From Hungateiclostridiaceae bacterium UBA1305 (lineage in GTDB: Bacteria; Bacillota; Clostridia; Acetivibrionales; DTU013), in the NCBI GenBank assembly GCA_002307275.1, contig DBTX01000032.1, forward strand, positions 1 to 31,783: a stretch of 31,783 nt of DNA. The letters are read 5' to 3'. Positions 23,240-30,856 of the stretch are shown piece by piece. The position numbers and the translations under genes were made by a program. The first letter of the stretch is position 1. The number at the start of each line of letters is the position of its first letter. The notes below the pieces were generated by a model. That model worked only from the letters and a program-made list of their open reading frames with translations, ran no database searches and was not told the origin of the DNA.

Positions 23240-23974
23240 TTATGGAAACAGGCTTTTTAAGCTTACTTCCAAGCCATCAAAAGTATAGGAAGCTATTATT
23301 TCAGTATTCGTAAATGTCTTGTTCTTCAGCACATCATTATTTTCAAACAGAAATAAGGTGACATCCTTGTTAAAAGGGTTCACGATCCAGTATTCCCGGA
23401 CACCGGTGGACATATACAGATCCAGCTTCTTCACTGAGTCCTTGCCACGGGAGCTTTCGGAAAGGATCTCCACCAGAAGTGTGGGTACTCCCATATAATA
23501 ATCTCTTTCGTTCAAGTTCTTCTCCAGGTCGCAGATGACCATGAGATCCGGCTGAACCAGGTTCTTATCCTCCGGAAATCTTCTTAATGTGATATCGAAG
23601 GGCGCCAGCATGGGCTTGCACTGCTTTCCGCTGAACCAGTTGAAAAATAAACCGTAAAGCTCGCCCAACACCTGCTGATGGACAGCTCTCGGTGACGCCA
23701 GCATATAGATCTCACCATCTATATATTCAAACCGGTCATCACTGCTCTCTGTCAATTGAAGGAATTCTTCAAAAGCGGCTTTGCGTGGGTATTGTGCGTA
23801 TAATACCGCCTTCTCCCGGAGGTAGTTGTCGTGAAACGCTGCCAGTTCCGCATCCTCATATGCCGTCAATCTGGCGACTTTTCTGCCGTTGCTGGTGATT
23901 ATCACTTCTTCTCTTGCAGCAGCCCTGAGGTATTTGCCCAGATTATTTTTCAGATCGGTAGCATTGATGATCAT
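23240..23974 (-). CDS. Phd/YefM-like antitoxin domain fused to Uma2-family nuclease
   Basis: A 244-residue two-domain protein. Residues 1-41 (MIINATDLKNNLGKYLRAAA, then EEVIITSNGRKVARLTAYED) match the Phd/YefM antitoxin DNA-binding fold. Residues about 67-215 match the Uma2/DUF820 family, a PD-(D/E)xK nuclease fold: FEYIDGEIYM, QPDLMVI (D143), LLVEILSESSRGKDS (E169) and KLDLYMSTGVREYWIVNP. An upstream in-frame ATG at 24022 exists, but GGAGG 7 bases before 23974 fixes the start. No separate toxin is beside it. Both halves in one chain could mean a self-restrained nuclease or an antitoxin-anchored enzyme; either is inference. Nine-bp iterons lie just upstream. Confidence 0.82.
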   Translation of the reverse strand: MIINATDLKNNLGKYLRAAAREEVIITSNGRKVARLTAYEDAELAAFHDNYLREKAVLYAQYPRKAAFEEFLQLTESSDDRFEYIDGEIYMLASPRAVHQQVLGELYGLFFNWFSGKQCKPMLAPFDITLRRFPEDKNLVQPDLMVICDLEKNLNERDYYMGVPTLLVEILSESSRGKDSVKKLDLYMSTGVREYWIVNPFNKDVTLFLFENNDVLKNKTFTNTEIIASYTFDGLEVSLKSLFP

Positions 23975-24011
23975 ATAGGTTCCTCCAAATAAAATCGAAT
24001 TTACGAAAGCT

Positions 24012-24047
24012 ATATTAGCCATATTAGCGATATTAGCCAGATTAGCT
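24012..24047. repeat. Four 9-bp iterons upstream of the Phd-Uma2 gene
   Basis: Four adjacent 9-mers, ATATTAGCC, ATATTAGCG, ATATTAGCC and AGATTAGCT (from 24012, 24021, 24030, 24039), start 38 bp before the leftward start codon, within its promoter region. They include TTAGCTAA at 24042-24049. They may be operators for the Phd-like domain, since such antitoxins autoregulate. The rest of the 23975-24271 spacer holds only the rightward promoter. Confidence 0.75.
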
Positions 24048-24188
24048 AATATAATGGTATTTCATAATGATGAGATTGTCAAAACATTTCCTAATGATAC
24101 AAAATACCTCTTTTTAGATTTTCTGCAGTTATGTCACACAGTATAAAAGATAGAATCAATAGATGGCTGTCCTGTAAAAGACGGGTTA

Positions 24189-24197
24189 TGATATAAT
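24189..24197 (+). promoter_or_regulatory. Extended -10 promoter for the MBL-fold gene
   Basis: TGATATAAT (TGn plus perfect TATAAT at 24192-24197), about 75 bases before the start codon at 24272. No clear -35 box. Confidence 0.5.
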
Positions 24198-24271
24198 AAA
24201 TGGTAAGTGCGAGCTGTGAAAGTGTACTGTATAAGTACTGATATTGAGTATGTAAAAGGAGTGCAAGCGAA

Positions 24272-25105
24272 ATGCGATTAACAGTTGTTGTTGATAATAA
24301 TACACTTATAGGTGAAAACTATTGCGGCGAACCAGGATTATCATTTTATATTGAAGAAAATGATATGAAAATTTTATTTGATGTGGGATATTCAGATGTT
24401 TTCATAAGAAATGCCTATAAGATGGGCATAGATGTAAATGACGTTAACCTGGTTATTCTATCGCATGGACACTTGGATCATACATGGGGACTTACCTATC
24501 TTTTGGAAAATCTAAAATTGTCCAAATATCAGGATGCCGATCAAAGAATAGATATTTTAGCTCACCCGTTGGCTTTCTGCGCCAAAATGGATCAAGGGGA
24601 GCCGATAGGGTTCATTTATTCAGAAGCTTTAATAAGTAAATGCTTTAACGTAAAATCATCGCAAACTCCGGTCTGGATAAGTGAAAAACTATGTTATTTG
24701 GGACAAATAGAAAGAACGAATGATTTTGAGAATAAAAAACCTATAGGTACAACATTTACTGACGGAATAGAGCAGGATGATTACTTATTGGATGATACTG
24801 CATTAGTTTATAAAAGTGAAAATGGGTTAGTTATTATTACCGGATGTTCTCATTCAGGGATTTGCAATATTGTAGAATATGCAAAGAAAATTTGTCAGGA
24901 AGAAAAAGTTGTTGATATTATTGGGGGATTTCATCTACTTAGTCCTTCAGCAGAGCAACTTGAGTATACTCTTGAATATTTGAAGAATTTGAATCCTGAG
25001 GAAGTACATGCCTGCCATTGTACGGATTTATATTCTAAAATTGCATTATCACGGGCTGTTACGGTTAAGGAAGTCGGAGTTGGCTTAACCCTTGAATATA
25101 AGTAA
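24272..25105 (+). CDS. MBL-fold metallo-hydrolase
   Basis: A 277-residue metallo-beta-lactamase fold protein. The metal motif SHGHLDHTWG (H65, H67, D69, H70) and the later GCSHSGICNI and GGFHL segments are those of the group that includes 7,8-dihydropterin-6-yl-methyl-4-(beta-D-ribofuranosyl)aminobenzene 5'-phosphate synthase-like proteins, widespread in anaerobes. The true substrate is unknown. AAAGGAG lies 10 bases before the ATG. The gene and the next one are visibly more AT-rich and use more AAA, GAA and AAT codons than the neighbours, which suggests a different origin. It ends 19 bases before the GrpB-like start. Confidence 0.88.
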   Translation: MRLTVVVDNNTLIGENYCGEPGLSFYIEENDMKILFDVGYSDVFIRNAYKMGIDVNDVNLVILSHGHLDHTWGLTYLLENLKLSKYQDADQRIDILAHPLAFCAKMDQGEPIGFIYSEALISKCFNVKSSQTPVWISEKLCYLGQIERTNDFENKKPIGTTFTDGIEQDDYLLDDTALVYKSENGLVIITGCSHSGICNIVEYAKKICQEEKVVDIIGGFHLLSPSAEQLEYTLEYLKNLNPEEVHACHCTDLYSKIALSRAVTVKEVGVGLTLEYK

Positions 25106-25124
25106 TACAGGAAGGTGTAAAAAA

Positions 25125-25712
25125 TTGAGTAAAAAACTTTCAGAAATGTCAAATGAAGAACTGTGGGGACTTTTCCCAATAACATTAAAAGAATATAATC
25201 CTGAATGGGTTAATTGGTATAATGACGAAGAGGAATTGCTCTATAAAATTATTGGTAAAGATAATATAATGCGGGTAAATCATATTGGCAGCACTTCAGT
25301 TGATGGATTACTTGCGAAACCCACCGTTGATATACTACTCGAAATTTCTTATGATTTTGATGTGGATGAATTAATTAGCATATTGGAGCAAAATGAATAT
25401 ATCTGTATGGTAGAGCGAAAACGTAATCCACTTGATTTAACACTTGTAAAAGGATATACAGAAAGAGGTTTTGCAAGTAGAGTATTTCACATTCATATAA
25501 GATATCCTGGCGATTGGAATGAATTATACTTTAGAGATTATTTGAGGATTAATAGTGATGTTGCCGTTCAATATCAAAATCTAAAAATGAATCTAAAAAA
25601 ACAATATGAGCATGATAGAGATGCTTATACCAATGCTAAATCAGAGTTTATTTTAAAATATACGAATATTGCCAGAGGGGTTCTTAAGTGTAGATATAAT
25701 CAAACTAAATAA
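25125..25712 (+). CDS. GrpB family nucleotidyltransferase-like protein
   Basis: A protein of about 195 residues of the GrpB/UPF0157 family. The diagnostic region is YNPEWVNWYNDEEELLYKII, then VNHIGSTSVDGLLAKPTVDI and LTLVKGYTERGFASRVFHIH, ending YFRDYLRIN. GSTSVxGLxAKPxxD is the conserved nucleotidyltransferase-like core, though no activity is established. The likely start is a TTG at 25125, preceded by GAAGGTG; an ATG at 25092 overlaps the upstream gene end and has no ribosome site. Same AT-rich composition as the MBL gene in front, so they probably arrived together. Confidence 0.85.
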   Translation: MSKKLSEMSNEELWGLFPITLKEYNPEWVNWYNDEEELLYKIIGKDNIMRVNHIGSTSVDGLLAKPTVDILLEISYDFDVDELISILEQNEYICMVERKRNPLDLTLVKGYTERGFASRVFHIHIRYPGDWNELYFRDYLRINSDVAVQYQNLKMNLKKQYEHDRDAYTNAKSEFILKYTNIARGVLKCRYNQTK

Positions 25713-25812
25713 TATTTTTTTTGCATGAAAATATTCTGCTTTTTGAAATAATGTCTATCTTTCATATCAAAAACAACTTTTTCCGAAAGTATGTTCTACT
25801 TGTATAGCAATA

Positions 25813-25821
25813 TGGTATACT
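25813..25821 (+). promoter_or_regulatory. Extended -10 promoter of pcrA
   Basis: TGGTATACT, a TGn extension with TATACT (25816-25821), about 95 bases before the pcrA start. The leader between them can fold GGCC(G)GATAA with TTATC...GGCC at about 25840-25870, of unknown meaning. Confidence 0.45.
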
Positions 25822-25913
25822 GAATGCTGAACATAAAGCGGCCGGATAAATGGGGTTATCTTCGATGGCCTTTGACGGCGCTTTTAGAAAATATATAGGT
25901 GGGTGCTCGCCGG

Positions 25914-28900
25914 ATGCTAAATGATAATAATATTCAGGAATTTCTGGAATTGCGAAAAAAAATAATTGAAAGCCAATTCAAAAGATTGAACAGTCCGCAG
26001 AAACAAGCGGTATTTCATATTGAAGGACCTTTGCTTGTATTGGCCGGCGCAGGCTCAGGAAAGACCTCTGTCCTGGTAAACAGGATTGCTTATATGGTCA
26101 AGTACGGTAATGCGTATCATAGCGAATTTATACCTGCAGGGCTTACACCGGAAGATATTCAGACAATGAGGGAGATTGCTGGCAGCACGGGCAACACTAC
26201 AGGAGCCGGCAGCAATTCGGATAAAGCAAGTACCCTGCCGGTCAGGATCACGGAGCTCATCAGAGAGCGTCCCGTGCACCCGGCTTCGATCCTGGCAATC
26301 ACGTTTACGAACAAAGCTGCGAAGGAAATGAAGCAGAGATTGGGAGACATTGTCGGCGAGAGTATTAATGATATGTGGGTCAGCACCTTTCATGCATCCT
26401 GTGTCAGAATACTCCGCCGTGATATAGAAAAATTGGGTTTCGGAAGAAGCTTTGTCATATTTGACACCTCCGACCAGCAGACGCTTATCAAGGATTGTCT
26501 GAAGGAGCTTAACCTCAATGAGAAGAATTTCCCGGTCAGGGAAGTGCTTTCAAAGATAGGACAAGCCAAGGATGAACTGATCGAACCTGATGTTTACACA
26601 AGGATGAACGGTTCGGACTTCAGACTGGGTAAGATCGCAAAGATTTACGAGCTGTACCAGAAGAAACTTAAAAACAACAATGCATTGGATTTTGACGATA
26701 TCATCATGCTGACGATCAAACTCTTCGTCGACAACCCACCCGTAATTGACTATTACCAGAGAAAATTCAAATATGTCCTTGTTGATGAGTATCAGGATAC
26801 GAATACGGCGCAATATACACTGATAAGCCTGCTGGCGAAGTATTACAGGAACCTCTGCGTGGTGGGCGATGATGACCAGTGCCTCGTTGAAGGGGCACTT
26901 GTTCAGACACCAACCGGAACAAAACCTATTCATAAAATCAAAGCAGGTGATACGGTGGTCTGTGCTGCCGGTCGCGGAAAATCCATCATGGGCATTGTCG
27001 ATAAGGCAACCTGCAAGGATTATAAAGGCGTTGCAGTTAAAATAACCACTATGTCCGGTAAGGTCCTGAAGGGTACCCCTAATCATATCGGATTTGCAAA
27101 GGTCAATGCCCAGCAGGGTGTTTATTATGTATACCTGATGTATAAAAAGGGTCTTGGATATCGCATTGGACAAACACAAGGCGTCCGCAGCAGAAACGGC
27201 GAAATTGTAAATGGATTGTTTGTGAGGCTGAATCAGGAGCACGGCGACAAGATGTGGATCCTGCATGCAACGGATAATAAGGAAATGGCATCGTATTATG
27301 AACAGCTATTGGCTTTCAAATACGGGATACCAACAACAGTGTTCAATTGCAGCGGAAGAAGCATTACATTGTCGCAGGAATCCATTAACGCCATATTTGA
27401 TCAGATCGATACGGGATCGGCAGCAGAAACACTTTTAACAGACCTTTGCATGTTTTCCGAATATCCGCATCACGTGTGTAATGCAGTCATTCGTGGTCAA
27501 ACGACAAGGCAGATCATTAATGTTACAGCATTTGGAGGCAGGCAAACCGGAGCTGAATCAGGGTGGCACAGTCACAGGATCTGTTTGAACACCTCCGGCA
27601 ATGATTTGAAGGGTAAGGCCGGCTCAGCCTCTTTACCGGTAAGAAACGGCGACCACAGTACATGGAGGATTGAGACGGAAAGATCGGAATATGACGAAGC
27701 GGATATTTTCGCACACAAGATATCCCGGCTCGATGAGAATCTTGAGATTATTAAGAAGGCACGGCTGACGGAAGAGCTAAGTTATTCCTATATGCCGCTG
27801 TCTCATATGAAACCGTCCATGAGCGTGGCTGTATGGGACAATGGCAGGATTGTCGGGGATATTATTGAAGCAGTGGAATTCGAAGAATATGAAGGTAAGG
27901 TTTACGATATATCTGTTCCGCACTTAAGGCAATTTGTCTGTAATGACATTGTCGTCCATAACTCGATTTATGGATGGAGGGGCGCGAATATCCGCAACAT
28001 TCTTGATTTCGAGAAGGAGTTCAAGGATAGCACGGTTGTTAAGCTTGAACAGAATTACCGCTCCACCAAGACCATTCTGAATGCGGCAAACAGCGTGATA
28101 AAAAACAATGCGGGAAGGAAAAGCAAGAGTCTGTGGACCGAAAATATCGAAGGAGAAGGCATTCAGATGTTTGAAGCCGGGAACGAGCATGAAGAGGCGG
28201 CTTTCATCGCCAGTGAGATTGAACGTCTGATCAAATCCGAGGGCAGGAGTCATAAGGATTTTGCACTGCTTTACAGGATTAATGCACAGTCGCGCGTGCT
28301 TGAAGATGCGCTGATGAAGGCGGCTATTCCTTACCGGATATATGGCGGACTGCGGTTCTACGACAGGAAAGAAATCAGGGACATTATCGCATATCTCAGA
28401 TTGATTCAGAATCCCTCTGATGATTATGCCCTGAAAAGGATCATTAACGTCCCTAAAAGAGGTATTGGCGCTACTACACTGGAAACTGCCGAAAAGATAG
28501 CCTTAAGCAGGAACTGCAGCATATTTGCCGTCATAGCCTCCGCGGCCGGGGTGCCGGAGCTTCAAAGGGCATCCGCAAAGCTGTTGGATTTTGTATCGAT
28601 GATTAATGGTTTCAGGGTGGTAGTGGAGTCTACAAGTGTTTCAGAACTGATCGGAGCAGTCATTGAAAAATCAGGGATACTCCCTGAGCTCAAGGCAGAG
28701 GACACGGTTGAAGCCCAAACAAGAATCGAGAATATCGGTGAGTTGGTTTCGGGCGTCATGGAATTTGAAGCCCAGAGCGAGGAAAAAGGGTTGGAAGCAT
28801 ATCTTGGTAATGTTTCACTCGTATCCGATATTGACAATCTTGATGGACAAAATGATCATGTCGTACTCATGACGCTGCATAGTGCAAAAGGCCTCGAATT

Positions 28901-29615
28901 CCCTGTGGTCTTCATACCGGGCTTTGAGGAAGGCGTATTTCCCGGTTTGCGTTCCATGGGCAGCGATGATGAACTGAAAGAAGAGCGGAGGCTTTGCTAC
29001 GTGGGTATCACGCGTGCAAAGGAAAGGCTCTATTTTACGAGCGCCTACAGCAGGATGCTTTTTGGCAGTACGACCTACAATAAGTGCTCCCGGTTCATGA
29101 AAGAGATACCGGAGGATTTTCTCGTCCTCAAAGGAAGAAGTGAGAAAAAGGCAGATTCCTTCCTGAACTGGCAGAACAGAACAGGGGCAGGTGTGAGAGA
29201 TGGGCTTGCTGATGCAGGAAAAAATGGATTTGGCGGCGGCTCGGTCAATTTTGGTACAAGCTCTACAGGTTCAAAGGGGACTAGTTTTGAAGGCTTCGGA
29301 AGAGCAATGGGAAAATCAGGGACGCCAGGTGGGGGCAACATTGCAGGAGTATTGGGCAATGCTGGCGGAATATCAGGCAATACCTTTACTACATCGGGCA
29401 GTACCTTCCCAGCATCAGGCAATACCCCCGTAACATCGAGCAAAGTGCCTGGATCGGAATTTAAGGCGGGAGATAATATTGTTCACAAAAAATTTGGTGT
29501 GGGTAAAATTACTTCTGTGACACTTGATAAAGAAGATTACGTGATAGAGATAGAGTTCAGAAATTCAGGTATGAAACGGTTAGTGGCTGCTTTCGCGAAC
29601 CTCACCAAATTGTAG
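25914..29615 (+). CDS. pcrA: PcrA/UvrD family DNA helicase containing an intein
   Basis: A 1,233-codon gene for an SF1 3'-5' DNA helicase of repair and replication-fork processing, interrupted by an intein (26880-27962). Extein motifs: Walker A AGAGSGKT (about 44-51), Ia ITFTNKAAKEM, STFHASC, LDFDDII, motif II VDEYQDTNTAQ, then motif III VVGDDDQ joined after splicing to SIYGWRGANI, NYRSTKTI, YGGLRFYDRKEI, VVLMTLHSAKGLEFPVVF and YVGITRAKERLYF. Residues about 65-120 are an insert between motifs I and Ia. A long Gly/Ser/Thr-rich linker precedes the C-terminal Tudor-like domain (EFKAGDNIVHKKFGVGKITS). Spliced length would be about 872 residues. The ATG at 25914 has AGGTGGG 10 bases before; a GTG at 25899 is less likely. 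Confidence 0.95.
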   Translation: MLNDNNIQEFLELRKKIIESQFKRLNSPQKQAVFHIEGPLLVLAGAGSGKTSVLVNRIAYMVKYGNAYHSEFIPAGLTPEDIQTMREIAGSTGNTTGAGSNSDKASTLPVRITELIRERPVHPASILAITFTNKAAKEMKQRLGDIVGESINDMWVSTFHASCVRILRRDIEKLGFGRSFVIFDTSDQQTLIKDCLKELNLNEKNFPVREVLSKIGQAKDELIEPDVYTRMNGSDFRLGKIAKIYELYQKKLKNNNALDFDDIIMLTIKLFVDNPPVIDYYQRKFKYVLVDEYQDTNTAQYTLISLLAKYYRNLCVVGDDDQCLVEGALVQTPTGTKPIHKIKAGDTVVCAAGRGKSIMGIVDKATCKDYKGVAVKITTMSGKVLKGTPNHIGFAKVNAQQGVYYVYLMYKKGLGYRIGQTQGVRSRNGEIVNGLFVRLNQEHGDKMWILHATDNKEMASYYEQLLAFKYGIPTTVFNCSGRSITLSQESINAIFDQIDTGSAAETLLTDLCMFSEYPHHVCNAVIRGQTTRQIINVTAFGGRQTGAESGWHSHRICLNTSGNDLKGKAGSASLPVRNGDHSTWRIETERSEYDEADIFAHKISRLDENLEIIKKARLTEELSYSYMPLSHMKPSMSVAVWDNGRIVGDIIEAVEFEEYEGKVYDISVPHLRQFVCNDIVVHNSIYGWRGANIRNILDFEKEFKDSTVVKLEQNYRSTKTILNAANSVIKNNAGRKSKSLWTENIEGEGIQMFEAGNEHEEAAFIASEIERLIKSEGRSHKDFALLYRINAQSRVLEDALMKAAIPYRIYGGLRFYDRKEIRDIIAYLRLIQNPSDDYALKRIINVPKRGIGATTLETAEKIALSRNCSIFAVIASAAGVPELQRASAKLLDFVSMINGFRVVVESTSVSELIGAVIEKSGILPELKAEDTVEAQTRIENIGELVSGVMEFEAQSEEKGLEAYLGNVSLVSDIDNLDGQNDHVVLMTLHSAKGLEFPVVFIPGFEEGVFPGLRSMGSDDELKEERRLCYVGITRAKERLYFTSAYSRMLFGSTTYNKCSRFMKEIPEDFLVLKGRSEKKADSFLNWQNRTGAGVRDGLADAGKNGFGGGSVNFGTSSTGSKGTSFEGFGRAMGKSGTPGGGNIAGVLGNAGGISGNTFTTSGSTFPASGNTPVTSSKVPGSEFKAGDNIVHKKFGVGKITSVTLDKEDYVIEIEFRNSGMKRLVAAFANLTKL
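26880..27962 (+). mobile_element. Intein with GIY-YIG nuclease-like domain in PcrA motif III
   Basis: A 361-residue in-frame insert splits GDDDQ|SIYGWRGA. It begins with Cys1 (CLVEGALVQTPTGTKPIHKI, block A), has block B GTPNH (T66, H69), and ends in blocks F/G VYDISVPHLRQFVCND and IVVHN, with Ser as the first downstream extein residue: all chemistry needed for cis splicing (Cys1, penultimate His360, Asn361, Ser+1). The centre is not LAGLIDADG. Residues 80-156 read GVYYVYLM, GYRIGQTQGVRSR, YYEQLLAFKYGIP and FN, matching GIY-YIG nuclease order (Y82/83, Y94, R103/R105, E141, N156). Residues about 160-300 form an unassigned region, possibly DNA recognition. Codon use is like the host gene, so it is not very recent. 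Confidence 0.9.
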
Positions 29616-29778
29616 TCCCGGGAATTCCTGTGCCATAGCGGTGATGCAAGCAAGAGAGTTTATAGTTGAAAGATATGGAATGCAGGAATTTTACAAAATT
29701 AAAGATAAGGGTTTATGTCAATAATAACAGCTTTTGAATCCAGCCATTCACCTGGCATTTCAATTTGCGCAATAAATT

Positions 29779-30135
29779 CTATTTTGCCTCCGCCTTGTAT
29801 AGCGGAATGGATACCCAAGGTGACTGAGCCTGCTTCTTTTTGATCGCCTTCTTCAGCTCTTCATAAATTGCCATTGTTTTTGCTGAATCTTCAAAATTAA
29901 TGATGGTATATTTACCGTCAACCAATAGATAAATAAAAGGACTTTTTTCTGAATGAACGAATAACCTGCAGGTTCCAAGGCCTTCTACCTCATAAACATG
30001 CACAGAAAGTTTTTCCAACGACAGATCCGAATTTTTTACAAGTCCCTTTCCAGCTTCTATTTCTATTACGACAGTGGCAAGAGTATGAGTTCACCCATAA
30101 AATTGACGATCCCATGCGAATGACTCATTGTCCAT
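29779..30135 (-). pseudogene. Small ORF, probably the decayed remnant of a PH-like domain protein
   Basis: The longest open stretch (29779-30018, TTG start) reads LSVHVYEVEGLGTCRLFVHS and continues KSPFIYLLVDGKYTIINFED, reminiscent of bacterial PH-like domain proteins that follow two membrane helices. The same frame continues upstream to an ATG at 30135, reading FAWDRQFYG, then a TGA (30093-30091), then LATVVIEIEAGKGLVKNSDL. The text on both sides of the TGA looks like coding sequence, so a premature stop or a loss of the N-terminal half is likely. No ribosome site is visible for any start. It is convergent with pcrA and overlaps the regulator leader at its right end. Family assignment is weak. 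Confidence 0.45.
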
Positions 30136-30169
30136 CGGTAAATACTATCGGTATATTGGAGAAATGGCT

Positions 30170-30856
30170 ATGCATGCACTTGTTATAGAAGATGACAAAG
30201 CGCTTTCAAATACTATTTGCGGCAATATAGGCAGTATGTTTGAATGCGAACAGGCTTTTGACGGCGAAGAAGGCTTGTTTCTGGCAGAACAGAATATTTA
30301 CGATGTGATCGTGCTTGATTTAATGATTCCTAAAATGGATGGGTATAAAGTTATTGCCTCTCTCAGAGAGAAGGGCGTCAATACACCTGTCATTATGCTG
30401 ACAGCAAAAGACGGAATAGATGACAAAGTCAAAGGCTTCAAACTTGGCGCAGACGATTATCTTGTCAAGCCCTTCCACCGGCAGGAGCTTTCAGCCAGAC
30501 TGGAGTCGCTTGTGAGGCGGTCGGGCGGATCATTGAAAGAAAATATACTGAGTTTCAGGGATCTTACTCTCAATCTTGGCAACAGGTCGGCAAGAGTCGG
30601 AAATGAGGACCTGGCTTTTCAAGGCAAGCAGTTTGATATACTGGAATATTTGGTGAGCAACAGGGATACAATTTTAACAAAAAAGCAGATTTTTGATCGA
30701 ATCTGGGGGTTTGATTCCGACACAACAATGACAGTCATAGATGTCTACACCAGCAATATTCGCAAAGTGTTGAAAAGCAGCGGCTATGATAAATATATAA
30801 GAACAATAAGGGGAATCGGATATATGATCGCCGATAACGGGGATGAAAATGAGTGA
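30170..30856 (+). CDS. OmpR-family response regulator
   Basis: A 228-residue two-domain regulator. The receiver (1-118) has the acidic pair EDD (7-9), phosphoacceptor D50 in VIVLDLMIPKMDGY, T78 and K100 in DDYLVKPF. The winged-helix DNA-binding domain is KQFDILEYLVSNRDTILTKK and IDVYTSNIRKVLKSSG, RTIRGIGYM. Among in-frame starts at 30128, 30164 and 30170, the last has GGAG 8 bases upstream. The stop overlaps the start of the sensor kinase gene by 8 bp, so they are coupled. The signal and targets are unknown; no transporter or resistance genes are adjacent in the window. Confidence 0.95.
   Translation: MHALVIEDDKALSNTICGNIGSMFECEQAFDGEEGLFLAEQNIYDVIVLDLMIPKMDGYKVIASLREKGVNTPVIMLTAKDGIDDKVKGFKLGADDYLVKPFHRQELSARLESLVRRSGGSLKENILSFRDLTLNLGNRSARVGNEDLAFQGKQFDILEYLVSNRDTILTKKQIFDRIWGFDSDTTMTVIDVYTSNIRKVLKSSGYDKYIRTIRGIGYMIADNGDENE

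Noticed and set aside
24012..24047. CRISPR array
   Set aside because: Repeats are 9 bp with no spacers and no cas genes; best seen as operator iterons.
26550..27266. 238-codon open frame on the minus strand across the pcrA-intein boundary
   Set aside because: Shadow frame; the plus-strand helicase and intein motifs explain the sequence.
25899..29615. PcrA with an ordinary lineage-specific domain insertion instead of an intein
   Set aside because: The insert starts with Cys, ends His-Asn before Ser, carries blocks A, B, F and G, and splits an invariant motif that is perfectly restored on removal.
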